A stretch of 64,000 bases of DNA, taken from the NCBI GenBank assembly GCA_963822255.1, contig CAWGGV010000001.1, positions 414,747-478,746 of the forward strand, read 5' to 3'. This stretch comes from UBA7803 sp963822255 (GTDB lineage: Bacteria > Pseudomonadota > Gammaproteobacteria > Pseudomonadales > Azotimanducaceae). Every line of letters starts with the position of its first letter. The stretch's first letter is position 1. Both the position numbers and the translations under genes were made by a program. The notes under the pieces were generated by a model that worked only from the letters and a program-made list of their open reading frames with translations, was not told where the DNA came from and searched no databases. Positions 51,882 to 61,685 of the stretch are shown here, piece by piece.

Positions 51882-53299
51882 TCTGCCTGGCGGATCCGGG
51901 ACAGCAGACTCGTCGTGGACAGGCCGCCCACCAGCGACAACACTCGAACATCGCCGCCGTAGCCGCGCACGATGTGGGCGCCCACCACCTGGTTGGTCGT
52001 GTAGTCGCCGCCTTTCACCAGCACGTCGGGACGCAGGGTTTCCAGCAGGGTCTGCGGGGTGTCCTCGGCGAAACCCACCACCCAATCCACCGCAGCGAGC
52101 CCGGAGAGCACGGTCAGCCGCCGCTCCAGGGGGTTCACCGGCCTGCCGGGGCCTTTCAGCCGCCGCACCGACTCGTCGTCGTTCACGGCCACCACCAGCC
52201 GGTCGCCGAGCTCCCGCGCTTCCTCCAGATAGCCCACGTGGCCGGCATGAAGGATATCGAAGCAGCCGTTGGTGAAGACGATGCGCTCGCCGCGCTCCCT
52301 CGCCTGGCAGACCGCGTCGGCGAGCTGGGCGCGGGACAGGATGCCTCGGTCGGGGCGGGGCGCAGCGGCGAGCGCCAGCGACAGCTCGGGCCCGCTTACC
52401 GCCACGGTGCCGAACCGGCCCACGGTGATGCCGCTCGCGACGTTGGCCGCCTGAGCACAGGCCACCGGATCCCAGCCGAGACTCACCGTCACCCCCAGCG
52501 CCGCGGCCGCGGTGTCGCCGGCGCCGGTGCCGTCCGCCACGTCCACCCGCCGGGCGGGGATGTGCCGGTGCCGGCCGCTGCTCTCCACCACGGTCATACC
52601 CTGGCTGCCGCGGGTGATCACCAGCGCGTTCAGCCGGTGCCGGCCGCACAGGTCACGGCCGAGCCTCACCATTGCGTCGTCATCGGCCCAGGGTCCAACG
52701 GCGGCCGCGAACTCATGCAGATTGGGCTTCAGCAGGTGCGCGCCGGCGTAGCTGGCGAACGGCTTGTGCTTCGGGTCCACCACCACCGGGACAGCCGCCG
52801 CGTCCGCGAGGGTGATCAGCTCGCCGGGGCGGCCGAGCGCGCCCTTATCGTAGTCCTGCAGCACCAGCGCGGTGGCGCCGGGCAGATGGCGGCGCACCTT
52901 GGCCGCCAGCACGTCGGCGAACTGTTCCGGCAGCGGCTGCTCGAAATCGGCTCGCAGCAGCTGCTGATGGCGGCTCACCACCCGCAGCTTGGTGACGGTG
53001 GGCCAGCCCGGCACGCTCACCAGGTCGCAGGTGACCCCGGCGGCGGTGAGCATGGCAACGACCGTCTCCGCCGCCGGGTCCGCGCCCACCAATCCCACCA
53101 GGGTGCAGCGCGCGCCCAGGCTCGCCACGTTCAGCGCCACGTTGGCGGCGCCGCCGGGCCGGTCCTCGGTGTGCTCCACGTCCACCACAGGCACCGGCGC
53201 TTCCTGGGATATCCGGCTGGCGGATCCGAGCCAGTAGCGGTCCAGCATGATGTCACCGGCGACCAGCACGTGGACCGATTGCAGGGAAGGCAGGTTCAT
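51878..53299 (-). CDS. hldE: Bifunctional heptose kinase/adenylyltransferase HldE
   Basis: Makes ADP-heptose for the LPS core. 473 residues (E. coli 477): PfkB-type kinase domain ('LVAGDIMLDRYWLGSASRIS', 'GAAANVALNVASLGA'-type region here 'GGAANVALNVASLGARCTLV', 'VADGTGAGDTAAAALGV') and nucleotidyltransferase domain ('IVFTNGCFDILHAGHVGYLE', 'RLKGPGRPVNPLERRL'). Supplies the substrate of waaC and waaF in this window. Confidence 0.96.
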   Translation of the reverse strand: MNLPSLQSVHVLVAGDIMLDRYWLGSASRISQEAPVPVVDVEHTEDRPGGAANVALNVASLGARCTLVGLVGADPAAETVVAMLTAAGVTCDLVSVPGWPTVTKLRVVSRHQQLLRADFEQPLPEQFADVLAAKVRRHLPGATALVLQDYDKGALGRPGELITLADAAAVPVVVDPKHKPFASYAGAHLLKPNLHEFAAAVGPWADDDAMVRLGRDLCGRHRLNALVITRGSQGMTVVESSGRHRHIPARRVDVADGTGAGDTAAAALGVTVSLGWDPVACAQAANVASGITVGRFGTVAVSGPELSLALAAAPRPDRGILSRAQLADAVCQARERGERIVFTNGCFDILHAGHVGYLEEARELGDRLVVAVNDDESVRRLKGPGRPVNPLERRLTVLSGLAAVDWVVGFAEDTPQTLLETLRPDVLVKGGDYTTNQVVGAHIVRGYGGDVRVLSLVGGLSTTSLLSRIRQAD

Positions 53300-53364
53300 G
53301 GAACGAGCATACCACCGGGGTGCGAGTGTGGTGTCTCGCCAACAGAGTGGCGCTCTGAGGCAGA

Positions 53365-54327
53365 ATGCCTCCCGCCATGTTCCGATCAACCCCGCAACGA
53401 AACGACCGACGGCGCCGAAAGCGCCGTTCCCGCTTCGGCCCGAAGAGTCCCCGAGCGTGGGCCTCGTGGATGGCGGTGGGCGCGGCGTGGCTCGCCGCGC
53501 GGCTGCCGCTGGCCTGGCTCATGGGCCTCGGCAGAGCGTTCGGCGCCGCCGGCTACCGCCTGGCCCGGCGGCGACGGCGGATCACGGAGGTCAACCTGAC
53601 TCTGTGCTTCCCCGAGCTGCCGGCCGGCGAACGCCGGCGCCTGGCGCGGGCGACCTTCATCCACGCGGGCGTGAGCCTGGCAGAGATGATCCTGGTGTGG
53701 CTGAACCCGCGCCGGTCGCTTGCCGACCGCTTCACCCTGCACGGGGTCGAGCACCTGGAGAGGGCGCAGGCGGCAGGCCGCGGGGTGATCGTGCTGGCCG
53801 GGCACTTCTCCTGCATCGACGTCGCCAGCCAACCCGTCAGCCGGATCGCGGACCTGGACGTGGTCTACCGGCAGAACCGCAATCCGGTCTGGGAGTGGCT
53901 GCAGGTCCACGGCCGCCGCCGCTATTTCGACGGCGTGATCGAGCGCAGGGACACGCGACAGATGCTTCGGCGACTCAAGGCGGGCCGGACGCTCTGGTAC
54001 GCGGCGGATCAGGACTACGGCGCCAGGCACTCGGTGTTCGCGCCGTTCTTCGGCATCCCTGCGGCCACCATCACCGCCACCGCCCGCCTGGCCCGCTTCA
54101 ACCGTTCACCGGTGATCTTTCTCTCCCAGTACCGCAATCTCGACACCCTCACCTGGGAAGCGCGGTTCCATCCACCCCTCGAGGGCTTCCCCAGCGGCGA
54201 CGCGGTGGCGGACGCCGGGCGCGTCAACGCCATGATCGAGCAGGCCGTGCGGGCGCGGCCCGAGCAGTATCTGTGGGCCCACCGGCGCTTCAAGACCCGC
54301 CCGTCCGGGGAGCCGCGACCGTATTAG
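53365..54327 (+). CDS. Lipid A biosynthesis acyltransferase (LpxL/HtrB family)
   Basis: Adds a secondary acyl chain to lipid A from acyl-ACP. 320 residues: strongly basic N-terminus, one membrane helix (ASWMAVGAAWLAARLPLAWL), the HX4D catalytic motif in 'VLAGHFSCIDVAS' and 'LWYAADQDYGARHSVFAPFF'. LpxL versus LpxM specificity cannot be told from sequence. ATG 53365 has GAGG four bases upstream; divergent from hldE. Confidence 0.9.
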   Translation: MPPAMFRSTPQRNDRRRRKRRSRFGPKSPRAWASWMAVGAAWLAARLPLAWLMGLGRAFGAAGYRLARRRRRITEVNLTLCFPELPAGERRRLARATFIHAGVSLAEMILVWLNPRRSLADRFTLHGVEHLERAQAAGRGVIVLAGHFSCIDVASQPVSRIADLDVVYRQNRNPVWEWLQVHGRRRYFDGVIERRDTRQMLRRLKAGRTLWYAADQDYGARHSVFAPFFGIPAATITATARLARFNRSPVIFLSQYRNLDTLTWEARFHPPLEGFPSGDAVADAGRVNAMIEQAVRARPEQYLWAHRRFKTRPSGEPRPY

Positions 54328-54347
54328 TAGAACCGGCTAAATCAAGG

Positions 54348-55409
54348 TCAGGGCTTGAAGCCGGCCGGCGCCGGCGGCCACCGAAAACTCCCGCTCAACC
54401 CGCGCGCGGCCGCGCCGGCCGAGCCCTCCAGGGTCCCGTTCCGCCACTCGCCATACAGGGCGAGCAGCGCCCGGCCAGCCTCGTCGGGGTCGTCAGCGAC
54501 GAACCACCGGCCGGTGTCGCCGAGGACGAAGCGCGGTCCGGGCGCGGGGCCCGAAAGCACCGGCACGGCAGCCGCCATGGCTTCCAGGGCCACCATGCCG
54601 AAGGCTTCCCGGCTGCCGGAGGGAAGCAGCAGCAGGTCGAAGGCCGCCATGAGCCGACCGGCTTCGGGGACGAACCCCGCCAGAGTCACCGGTAATGGCT
54701 TGGCCATTCTGCGGACGGTCGCGGCCAGCTCGCCGTCGCCCACCAGCACCAGCTCGGCTTCGGGCATGTATGCCGCCGCGCGGGCAAAGGCAGCCACCGC
54801 CAGCTCGGGACGCTTCTTGGGGTGCAGACGCCCCACCACCCCCACGGCGAACGCCTGCCCGGACAGGCCGAGCCGCGCGCGGGCGTCGGCTCTGGACAGC
54901 CGGGCGGCGTCCGCGCGCGGCAGATCAATGCCGTTGGGCAGCAGCAGCGCTTCGCCGGTGGCCGCCGCAATCTCGGCGGCAACGGCATCCGAAATACCGG
55001 CGAACGCAACCCGCGGGCGCCTGCGCAGGCGGTCCCAGCGGCGCTGCCAGCGGCGCCGGCGCCGGCGGAAGAACCCGAACTCGTGGGCCACGGCCACCAC
55101 CGGCGAACGGACGATGCCCGTCGTCATGACCGCCCGATAGGCGCGGTAGCGGTGGCAGAGGGTCAGCACGGGCTGAGCGCCGCCGAGCAGCTCCGCCAGG
55201 CACGCCTCGAGCCCCGCGGGGGGGTAGTGGAAGGCGGGATCCGCCACCGCGCCGCGAGGCTCCAGCATGACCGTCTCGGTTCGCCACGACAGGACGGCAG
55301 CGGCCACGGCATGGTAGCGGCAGATGTCGGCAAACGGTGGATGGTCGTTGGCGCAGACCTGCAGCAGCAGCGGGGCCGCGCCGCCCGCGGTGGCGGGGCG
55401 GTCAGTCAT
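54348..55409 (-). CDS. Glycosyltransferase family 4, LPS core type
   Basis: 353 residues, GT-B fold. C-terminal nucleotide-sugar domain: 'VGVVGRLHPKKRPELAVAAF', 'LVLVGDGELAATVRRMAK' and 'LLLLPSGSREAFGMVALEAM' (EX7E). Last gene of the core operon, overlapping the carbamoyltransferase by eight bases. In Pseudomonas the corresponding gene adds a core sugar; the sugar here is unknown. Confidence 0.88.
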   Translation of the reverse strand: MTDRPATAGGAAPLLLQVCANDHPPFADICRYHAVAAAVLSWRTETVMLEPRGAVADPAFHYPPAGLEACLAELLGGAQPVLTLCHRYRAYRAVMTTGIVRSPVVAVAHEFGFFRRRRRRWQRRWDRLRRRPRVAFAGISDAVAAEIAAATGEALLLPNGIDLPRADAARLSRADARARLGLSGQAFAVGVVGRLHPKKRPELAVAAFARAAAYMPEAELVLVGDGELAATVRRMAKPLPVTLAGFVPEAGRLMAAFDLLLLPSGSREAFGMVALEAMAAAVPVLSGPAPGPRFVLGDTGRWFVADDPDEAGRALLALYGEWRNGTLEGSAGAAARGLSGSFRWPPAPAGFKP

Positions 55410-57135
55410 CTTCGGCCTTGGTAACCAGATAGTCCTCCAGCACCAGGTATTCGAGATCGGATCCGAAGAACATGTTGAGGGCGTCCTGGGGCGAGCACAC
55501 CATGGGCTCCCCGCGGCGGTTCAGCGACGTGTTGAGCACCACGCCGATGCCGGTGCGTGCTTCCATCTGCTCGAGCAGCGCGTAATAGCGGGGATTCGCC
55601 GCCCGCTCCACCACCTGCACCCGGGCCGTTCCGTCCTCGTGCACCACCTCCGGAATCCGCGACCGCCAGGCATCGGCCACCTCGAAGGTGATGGTCATGA
55701 ACGGCGCCGGATGGCCGCTGCCGATCAGCTCCGGCGCGACCCGGTCCAATATGCTCGGGCAGAACGGCCGCCAGCGCTCGCGGAACTTGATCTGATCGTT
55801 GATGCGATCGGCGATTCCAGGGGTGCTCGGGCTGGCGAGAATGCTGCGGGCACCCAGCGCCCGGGGACCGAACTCCATGCGGCCCTGGAACCAGGCCACC
55901 GGATGGCCGGCCGCCAGCAGCTCGGCCGTCTGCCGGGGGACGTCGTCGAGCCGCCGCCATTCGACGCGCTTTCCCATGGCGGCCAGCGCGTCCCGACAGT
56001 CGTCATCGTCGAAAGCCGGCCCAAGGTAGACGTGATTCATCCGCGACAGGCGATCACCGGCGCCGGCGGCCACGTACGTCGCGGCGCCGAGCGATGTGCC
56101 GGCGTCGCCGGCGGCAGGCTGCACGAACAACTCGTCCACCTGGGGCAGCGCGACGATGCGCTGGTTCAGCTTGACGTTGAGCGCGCCGCCGCCGGCGAAC
56201 GCGATCCTGCCGGTCTGCCTGACGACATCGCCGAGGTAGGTTTCCAGCAGCTCGAGGCACCAGTCCTCGAACATCTTCTGCATCGCCGCCGCGTAGTGCA
56301 CATAGGGCTCGTCGGCCACGTCACCCATACGCCGCGGGCCGAGCCAGCCGAGGAGCTTGTCACTGAAATAGTAGCCGACACCGTCCTCCTTGTAGCGGCG
56401 GAGCCCGACGGTGTTGACGTAGCGGGTGTCCACCTCGAAGCCGCGCCCATGCCGGCGGATCAGCCGGGACAGGTCATAGCGATCGGGGTCGCCGTAGCAG
56501 GCCATGCCCATGACCTTGTACTCGCCGTCCAGCATGTCGAAGCCGAGATACTCCGTCATGGCTCCGTACACACCGGCCAGCGAGTCCGGATCGAAGAATT
56601 CCTTGATGCGGTGAATGCGGCCGCCCTCGCCGTAACCGAGGAACGTGGTGGCGTACTCGCCTTTGCCGTCGACGCACAGGATGGCGGTTTTTTCCTCGAA
56701 ACCGGACAGGTGGTAAGCGCTGGAGGCGTGGGCGAGGTGGTGCTCCACCGGCTCGAATCGCGTGCGCCGCCAGTCGATGCCGAGCTCGCTGCAAAGCGAC
56801 CGCACCCGCGTCCGGTTGCGGCGGAACCGGCGGTTGCCGTTGAAGAGCGCGTCCAGAGAACGGTCCGGCGCGTACCAGTAACGCCGGGCGTAGTGCCAGC
56901 GCGCCGGCCCGAACAGGCTGATGGGCGCGTAGGGATACGCCACCGCATCGATCTGCGCCGGCGCCACCCCGCCTGCGCGCAGGCAATAGCGGGCGGATTC
57001 GACCGGCAGCCGGTTTTTCGCGTGCTTGACCCGCACGAACCGCTCCTCTTCGGCCGCCGCCACCACTTCACCGTCGATGAGGAGCGCCGCGGAAGGGTCG
57101 TGGCCGAGCGCGCCGGAAAGGCCGAGAACGATCAC
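55402..57135 (-). CDS. Carbamoyltransferase (NodU/CmcH family), LPS core type
   Basis: Transfers a carbamoyl group from carbamoyl phosphate to a sugar. 577 residues: N-terminal 'LGLSGALGHDPSAALLIDGE' and 'AAEEERFVRVKHAKN', 'VEHHLAHASSAYHLSGFEEK' (metal His pair), 'RIAFAGGGALNVKLNQRI', and C-terminal 'WFQGRMEFGPRALGARSILA' with 'PFCPSILDRVAPE'. P. aeruginosa carries such an enzyme beside its core kinases, where it carbamoylates a heptose; the same target is inferred. GTG start. Confidence 0.9.
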   Translation of the reverse strand: MIVLGLSGALGHDPSAALLIDGEVVAAAEEERFVRVKHAKNRLPVESARYCLRAGGVAPAQIDAVAYPYAPISLFGPARWHYARRYWYAPDRSLDALFNGNRRFRRNRTRVRSLCSELGIDWRRTRFEPVEHHLAHASSAYHLSGFEEKTAILCVDGKGEYATTFLGYGEGGRIHRIKEFFDPDSLAGVYGAMTEYLGFDMLDGEYKVMGMACYGDPDRYDLSRLIRRHGRGFEVDTRYVNTVGLRRYKEDGVGYYFSDKLLGWLGPRRMGDVADEPYVHYAAAMQKMFEDWCLELLETYLGDVVRQTGRIAFAGGGALNVKLNQRIVALPQVDELFVQPAAGDAGTSLGAATYVAAGAGDRLSRMNHVYLGPAFDDDDCRDALAAMGKRVEWRRLDDVPRQTAELLAAGHPVAWFQGRMEFGPRALGARSILASPSTPGIADRINDQIKFRERWRPFCPSILDRVAPELIGSGHPAPFMTITFEVADAWRSRIPEVVHEDGTARVQVVERAANPRYYALLEQMEARTGIGVVLNTSLNRRGEPMVCSPQDALNMFFGSDLEYLVLEDYLVTKAEDD

Positions 57136-57188
57136 CGTCTAGTGCACCGGAGCCTGCCGCAAGGCGCGTACTATACCGAACCCCCGGC

Positions 57189-59477
57189 TCACTGCGGACC
57201 ACCGGGAAGGAGCGGCGCAGCGGTGGCGTCGAGCGCCCGTCGCAGGCGTTCCCGCAGCTCGGGCAGGTGGTCGAAGTTCTGCAGAAAGCGGGTGCGGTCC
57301 CGTCCCCGGCCGCTGCCCTCGGTCATGGCATCGAGATCCACCAGAGCAATGCCCCGCTCGGTGATCAGGAAATTGCTGGCCTTGGTGTCCCCGTGAACGA
57401 GCCCCGCGGCCGCCAGCGCGCCGAATACTGCCACCAGCTGGGACAGCCGCTCCGGTGACAGCCCGGTGCTCTCCACCTCGGCGGCCAGGTCGCGGGCGCC
57501 CAGATCCTCCATCACCAGGTACGCCACTCCCCGCCACGGACCCCGACGCCGCTCCACCAGCGCCAGCGGCCGAGCGGTGGCGATGCCGAGGAAGTGCAGA
57601 CGCTGCCCGTTCAGCCAGGCGAGACGGAACCGGGCGGTGGGTTTGAGGGCGCGGCGCACGGCGTGCCAGGACCCTTTCACGTTGTAGCGCTTGACGATCC
57701 GTGAGCGTCCGCCCAGCCGCACGCGGAACACCGTGGCGCTGTTGCCGTTCTTGACGACCGCGGCGCCGCAGAGGCTGCGTTCGGGATCGGCGGCGAACTC
57801 CGTCAGCGCCGGATCCCACGCCTCGCGCACGGCCGTCAGCCAGCGCCCCCAGGTGCGCTGGTGATGAAATTCGCTGCACTCGCGCTGGGCCTTCGCCAGG
57901 TACCGGCGCACGCGGCGGCGGCGCTGCCGGGCGGTGGCCGCGGCCAGCGCTCGACGCCGCGCCGGCCCGCCGGAAGTCCAGCGCCGCGCCGCGGCGTACG
58001 CCCGCTCCACCTCCGCCAGGCGGGCGTCGGCCAGCGGCGGTCGTTGGGCGCACAGCACGCCCAGCTCCTCGAGGCTGCGCCGCGGCGGCAACGGACCCGG
58101 CCGTAAGCTGCGCCACACGCTGTCGCCGTCCACCACGTAGATGGCGCCCTGCTCGTCCTCGAGGAAGTTGTCCAGGTGCAGATCGCGGTAACGCAGGCCG
58201 TGCGCGTGCAGACGACCAAGCTCTGCCGCCGCGGCGGCGACGCCCCGCTCATCGTCCGCCGCCAGCGGGCGGACGCCTGGCAGGTATTCGAACAGCAGTC
58301 CCGTGGCGCCGGCACCTTCCAGCTCGGCGAGCAGGGCCGGAGTCGCAGCACCGGCGGCCGCGAGGCGAGCGCAGCCCCTGGCTTCCCGGCGCCGGTAGCG
58401 GCGCCGGCCGGCGCCGACGAAGAGCTTCAGCACCGCCTCGCGCCCAGCCACCCGAACCCGGGCTACCAGCCGCCGGCCGGGCAGCAACCGGAGGATCTCC
58501 CGGCACAGCAGACGGACCTCGCCAGACAGCTCCGGCCCTGACGACGCCGGGCTGGCGCGCAACAGGAGCTCGAACGGGACTGCCAGATCCCGCCCGGCGG
58601 CGGCCACGTCGGCGGGCTCCAGCACCGACGGCGCCGTCACCGGGTGCGCGCGCAGCCGCCCCGGCCATCGCCCCTTCACCAGCCCCTTGCGCTGCCCCTT
58701 GCGATACAGCCTCCCGGCGCGCCGATGCACCGACCGCCAGAAGGCGCCTTCGCGCGCGAGCACTTCCCGCAGCGGCCGGCCACGATAGACCGCGACGAAG
58801 CGCAGCCAGTCCCGCGACGTCAGCGGGGCGTCCAGCACGGAGAACAGAAGTGCGGCCAGATCCCGACCCAGCCAGCGCCGCGGAATGCGCCGGTGGATGC
58901 GCGCCCGGTGCAGATCGATGACGGCGAGATCGACGTGGCCGTCGGCCCAGGCGGCGCGGTCGAGCAGCAGGTGGCAGACGTAAAAATCCCGGTGCACGAC
59001 CCCGGCGGCGTGCATGGACGAGGCGAACGCCGCCACTGCTTCGACCAGCCGACGCTTGTCGGCCGGCGCGGGTGGATGTCGCTGCCAGGCCTCCAGCACG
59101 TCCTCCAGGCTGTCCCGCCCCTCCAGCGCGTCGCAGACCACGAACGAGAACCGCCGCGCGGGATTCCAGCCGCGCTGGCCGAACCCCGCCACGGTGGGTG
59201 CGCACACTCCGGCGGCGGCAAGGTGCCGGCAGGCAGCGAACTCGTTGCCGGCGCCGATGACCGGCGGCCGCAAGGTGCCCAGGTTCTTCAGGATCTCCCG
59301 CCAGCCGCTGCCCCGGTGGACCTTGGCGAAGTAGGCGCGTCCTCCGGCCTCGAACCTGAGCGTGCGCCGGTTGGCCACCGCGCGGTAGACGCAACCCTCG
59401 AGGCTCGCCGCCTGCTGGTACGGCTCGGTGCCCGCCCACGCCGCGGCCAGGTCCTCACGCAGATACGGTGCGCTCAC
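57189..59477 (-). CDS. waaP: WaaP heptose kinase joined to a double kinase (possible artefactual fusion)
   Basis: One 762-residue frame with three kinase-fold units. Unit 1 (1-~270) is WaaP: 'GAGNEFAACRHLAAAGVCAP', catalytic 'VVHRDFYVCHLLLDRAAW' and metal 'LAVIDLHRARIHRR'. Unit 2 (~300-480): 'LRYRDLHLDNFLEDEQG' and 'YVVDGDSVW'. Unit 3 (~560-760): 'AAVVKNGNSATVFRV', 'LVHGDTKASNFLITERG' and 'IALVDLDAM'. All fit LPS-core sugar kinases. The GTG start overlaps waaG as GTGA. A GTG at 58640 with an out-of-frame GTGA stop would split it into 279 and 483 residues if one base near 58650-58670 is surplus. Confidence 0.85.
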   Translation of the reverse strand: MSAPYLREDLAAAWAGTEPYQQAASLEGCVYRAVANRRTLRFEAGGRAYFAKVHRGSGWREILKNLGTLRPPVIGAGNEFAACRHLAAAGVCAPTVAGFGQRGWNPARRFSFVVCDALEGRDSLEDVLEAWQRHPPAPADKRRLVEAVAAFASSMHAAGVVHRDFYVCHLLLDRAAWADGHVDLAVIDLHRARIHRRIPRRWLGRDLAALLFSVLDAPLTSRDWLRFVAVYRGRPLREVLAREGAFWRSVHRRAGRLYRKGQRKGLVKGRWPGRLRAHPVTAPSVLEPADVAAAGRDLAVPFELLLRASPASSGPELSGEVRLLCREILRLLPGRRLVARVRVAGREAVLKLFVGAGRRRYRRREARGCARLAAAGAATPALLAELEGAGATGLLFEYLPGVRPLAADDERGVAAAAAELGRLHAHGLRYRDLHLDNFLEDEQGAIYVVDGDSVWRSLRPGPLPPRRSLEELGVLCAQRPPLADARLAEVERAYAAARRWTSGGPARRRALAAATARQRRRRVRRYLAKAQRECSEFHHQRTWGRWLTAVREAWDPALTEFAADPERSLCGAAVVKNGNSATVFRVRLGGRSRIVKRYNVKGSWHAVRRALKPTARFRLAWLNGQRLHFLGIATARPLALVERRRGPWRGVAYLVMEDLGARDLAAEVESTGLSPERLSQLVAVFGALAAAGLVHGDTKASNFLITERGIALVDLDAMTEGSGRGRDRTRFLQNFDHLPELRERLRRALDATAAPLLPGGPQ

Positions 59478-60640
59478 CGGTGTCGTCCGCCAGCCGATTG
59501 GCCACCGCGCCGGCACGCGCGCGCGGCGGCGAACGTCTCCAGGTAGTCGACGGCGGCTTCCGCCAGCCCGTACAGGCTCGGGTCCTGCGCCTTCGCCAGG
59601 CCGTTGGCACGCCAGCAGGGGCGTCTGGGGGAGGCGATCAGCTCCAATAGCCGTAGATCGAACGCCTGCTGATCGAACGGCGACGGGGCAACCAGCCCGG
59701 CATCCGCCTCGCTGAGGTAATGAGCATAGCCGCAGTTGTCCGTCACCAACGCGGGAAGCCCGGCGATCATGGCCTCCAGGATCACCATGCCGGCGTTCTC
59801 GTCGTAGGCGGGCAGCACCAGACCGTCGGCCCCAAACAGAAACCGCGGCACGTCGTCGCGCCCCGCGAAGAACCGCACCCGATCGTCGATGCCGAGGCGT
59901 CTGGCCATGCGGCGGAACGGCTCGGCGCGATCGTGACCCACCACGAACAGCCGCGTCCGCAAATAGATGTCCGGCGGCAGCGCGCGCAGCGCAAGCAGGG
60001 CCCGGTCGAGGCCCTTCTTGACGAACCCGGAGCCGAGAAAGAGCAACAGGTGCTCGCCGTCGCCGATACCGAACTCCCGCCGGAACGCCCGCCGGCGGGC
60101 CTCCCAATCGGCAGGTGCGCGACGGTCGGGGTCGATGCCGGGAGGCAACGGGTGGAAGCGCTCCGGCCGAGTGCCGTAATGGCGGCGGAAATTGCCCACC
60201 TCCCGGTCGGAGATGGTCAGGATCTCGGTAGCTGCCGACGGCTCGAACACGGCCCTCTCGAAGCGGGCGAAGTGCCGGTAGCGGGGCAGCAGCCGATACA
60301 GGGTGCCGCGCTGGGAGCGGGCCTTTTCCGCATAGCAGGAGTCTGCTGCGTAGTAGACGTCGAGCCCCGGCATCTTGTTCATGCCCACCAGCAGATCCGC
60401 CGGGTGGCGGCTCAGGTGATCGAGGACCGCGGCGGCGAACCGGCGGTAGCGCCGGCCGCTGCTCCAGCCGGTCATCGGCACCGCGACGGCCTCGACGTCC
60501 GGCGGCGGTTCCGCCTCCCAGCGTCCGGCGTAGACGCGAACCCGGTGGCCGCGCCTCCGGCACTCCCGGGCGATCTTCACCAGATCCCGCGGAACGCCGC
60601 CGTGGGCGAAGAACTTAAAGATGCAGAAGGCGATCCGCAT
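59474..60640 (-). CDS. waaG: LPS core glycosyltransferase WaaG
   Basis: GT4 enzyme adding the first hexose to the inner core. 388 residues: 'MRIAFCIFKFFAHGGVPRDL', 'LLLFLGSGFVKKGLDRALLA', 'RLFVVGHDRAEPFRRMARRL' and 'LPAYDENAGMVILEAMIAGL' (EX7E region). The start overlaps the waaC end by 26 bases, and the stop is shared as GTGA with waaP. Confidence 0.93.
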   Translation of the reverse strand: MRIAFCIFKFFAHGGVPRDLVKIARECRRRGHRVRVYAGRWEAEPPPDVEAVAVPMTGWSSGRRYRRFAAAVLDHLSRHPADLLVGMNKMPGLDVYYAADSCYAEKARSQRGTLYRLLPRYRHFARFERAVFEPSAATEILTISDREVGNFRRHYGTRPERFHPLPPGIDPDRRAPADWEARRRAFRREFGIGDGEHLLLFLGSGFVKKGLDRALLALRALPPDIYLRTRLFVVGHDRAEPFRRMARRLGIDDRVRFFAGRDDVPRFLFGADGLVLPAYDENAGMVILEAMIAGLPALVTDNCGYAHYLSEADAGLVAPSPFDQQAFDLRLLELIASPRRPCWRANGLAKAQDPSLYGLAEAAVDYLETFAAARACRRGGQSAGGRHR

Positions 60641-61685
60641 CGCGCCCGCAAGCCACCAGTTGCCGTGCCGCCCGCCATACCGTATCGGGACCCACCGTGG
60701 CGTAACAGGCGGGCGCCACCGGCTCGCCGTGCCAGCTGGCGGCCGGCCCCGCGTAGCTACAGGTCCGGGACAGGCACGGCGAGCAGGCGAACCCGGCCTC
60801 GACGTTCCGCGCCCGGACGCCCAGGGCACCGGTGCATGCGGCGCTGGTGCTGCCGTAGACGACCACGGTGGGTACCGCCAGGGCGGCTGCCAGGTGAGCG
60901 AGACCGGAGTCGACGCCGATCACCAGCGCCGCACGCGACAGCTCGTCCGCCAGCTCGCCCAGGCCCAGCGGCGGCAGCAGCCGCGCCGGCGCGCCGGCGG
61001 CGATGGCCGACGCCCGCCGCTGCTCGTGCTCCCCGCTCCAGGGGATCAGCACCTCGAAGCCGGCCGCGCCGGCGCGGCGGGCGAGGGCCTGCCAGAACGG
61101 CACCGGCCAGAGCTTGCTCGGCCAGCTGCTGCCGTGGAGCAGCAGGCAGCGCGGCGGCCCTTCCACGACGGATGACCGTGCCGCGCCAGCGATGCCGAAA
61201 TCCGGCGCCCCGGCCGGCAGCGGATACTCCAGCGCGCCGGCGAACAACGCGCGAATCCGCTCCACGGCATGGCCGCCCCACGGCACCGCCACACGGCGCC
61301 GGTAGCACACGGCCGCCGCCCCCTCCCGCGCGGACTGCCGGGAAAGGCCCGCGCTGAGGGTGGCGCGGGCGAGCGCCGTGACCGCCGCGCTCTTCAACAG
61401 CCCCTGGGCGTCGAGCACCAGGTCGTACCGGCGTCGCCGCAGCCGGCCGAGGAACGCGCGCATCTCGGGGATGCTCGAGCCGAAGGCGCGGCGCCAGCGC
61501 CGCCACGCCACGGGGATGACGTCGGCCACCGCGGGATGGCGCGCCGCCACCGTCTGAAAGGCCTCCTCCACCACCCAGTCGAAGCGGATCCGCTCGGCGC
61601 CCAATGCCGACACGGCGTCGCTGAGCCCCGGCAACGTATGCACCACGTCGCCGAGAGAGCTCAGCTTGACCAGCAGGACTCTCAC
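60615..61685 (-). CDS. waaC: LPS heptosyltransferase I
   Basis: GT9 enzyme adding the first L-glycero-D-manno-heptose to Kdo2-lipid A. 356 residues: 'VRVLLVKLSSLGDVVHTLPG', 'YDLVLDAQGLLKSAAVTALA', 'LLLHGSSWPSKLWPVPFWQA' and 'LVIGVDSGLAHLAAALAVPT'. GTG start overlapping the waaF stop (GTGA). Confidence 0.94.
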   Translation of the reverse strand: MRVLLVKLSSLGDVVHTLPGLSDAVSALGAERIRFDWVVEEAFQTVAARHPAVADVIPVAWRRWRRAFGSSIPEMRAFLGRLRRRRYDLVLDAQGLLKSAAVTALARATLSAGLSRQSAREGAAAVCYRRRVAVPWGGHAVERIRALFAGALEYPLPAGAPDFGIAGAARSSVVEGPPRCLLLHGSSWPSKLWPVPFWQALARRAGAAGFEVLIPWSGEHEQRRASAIAAGAPARLLPPLGLGELADELSRAALVIGVDSGLAHLAAALAVPTVVVYGSTSAACTGALGVRARNVEAGFACSPCLSRTCSYAGPAASWHGEPVAPACYATVGPDTVWRAARQLVACGRDADRLLHL

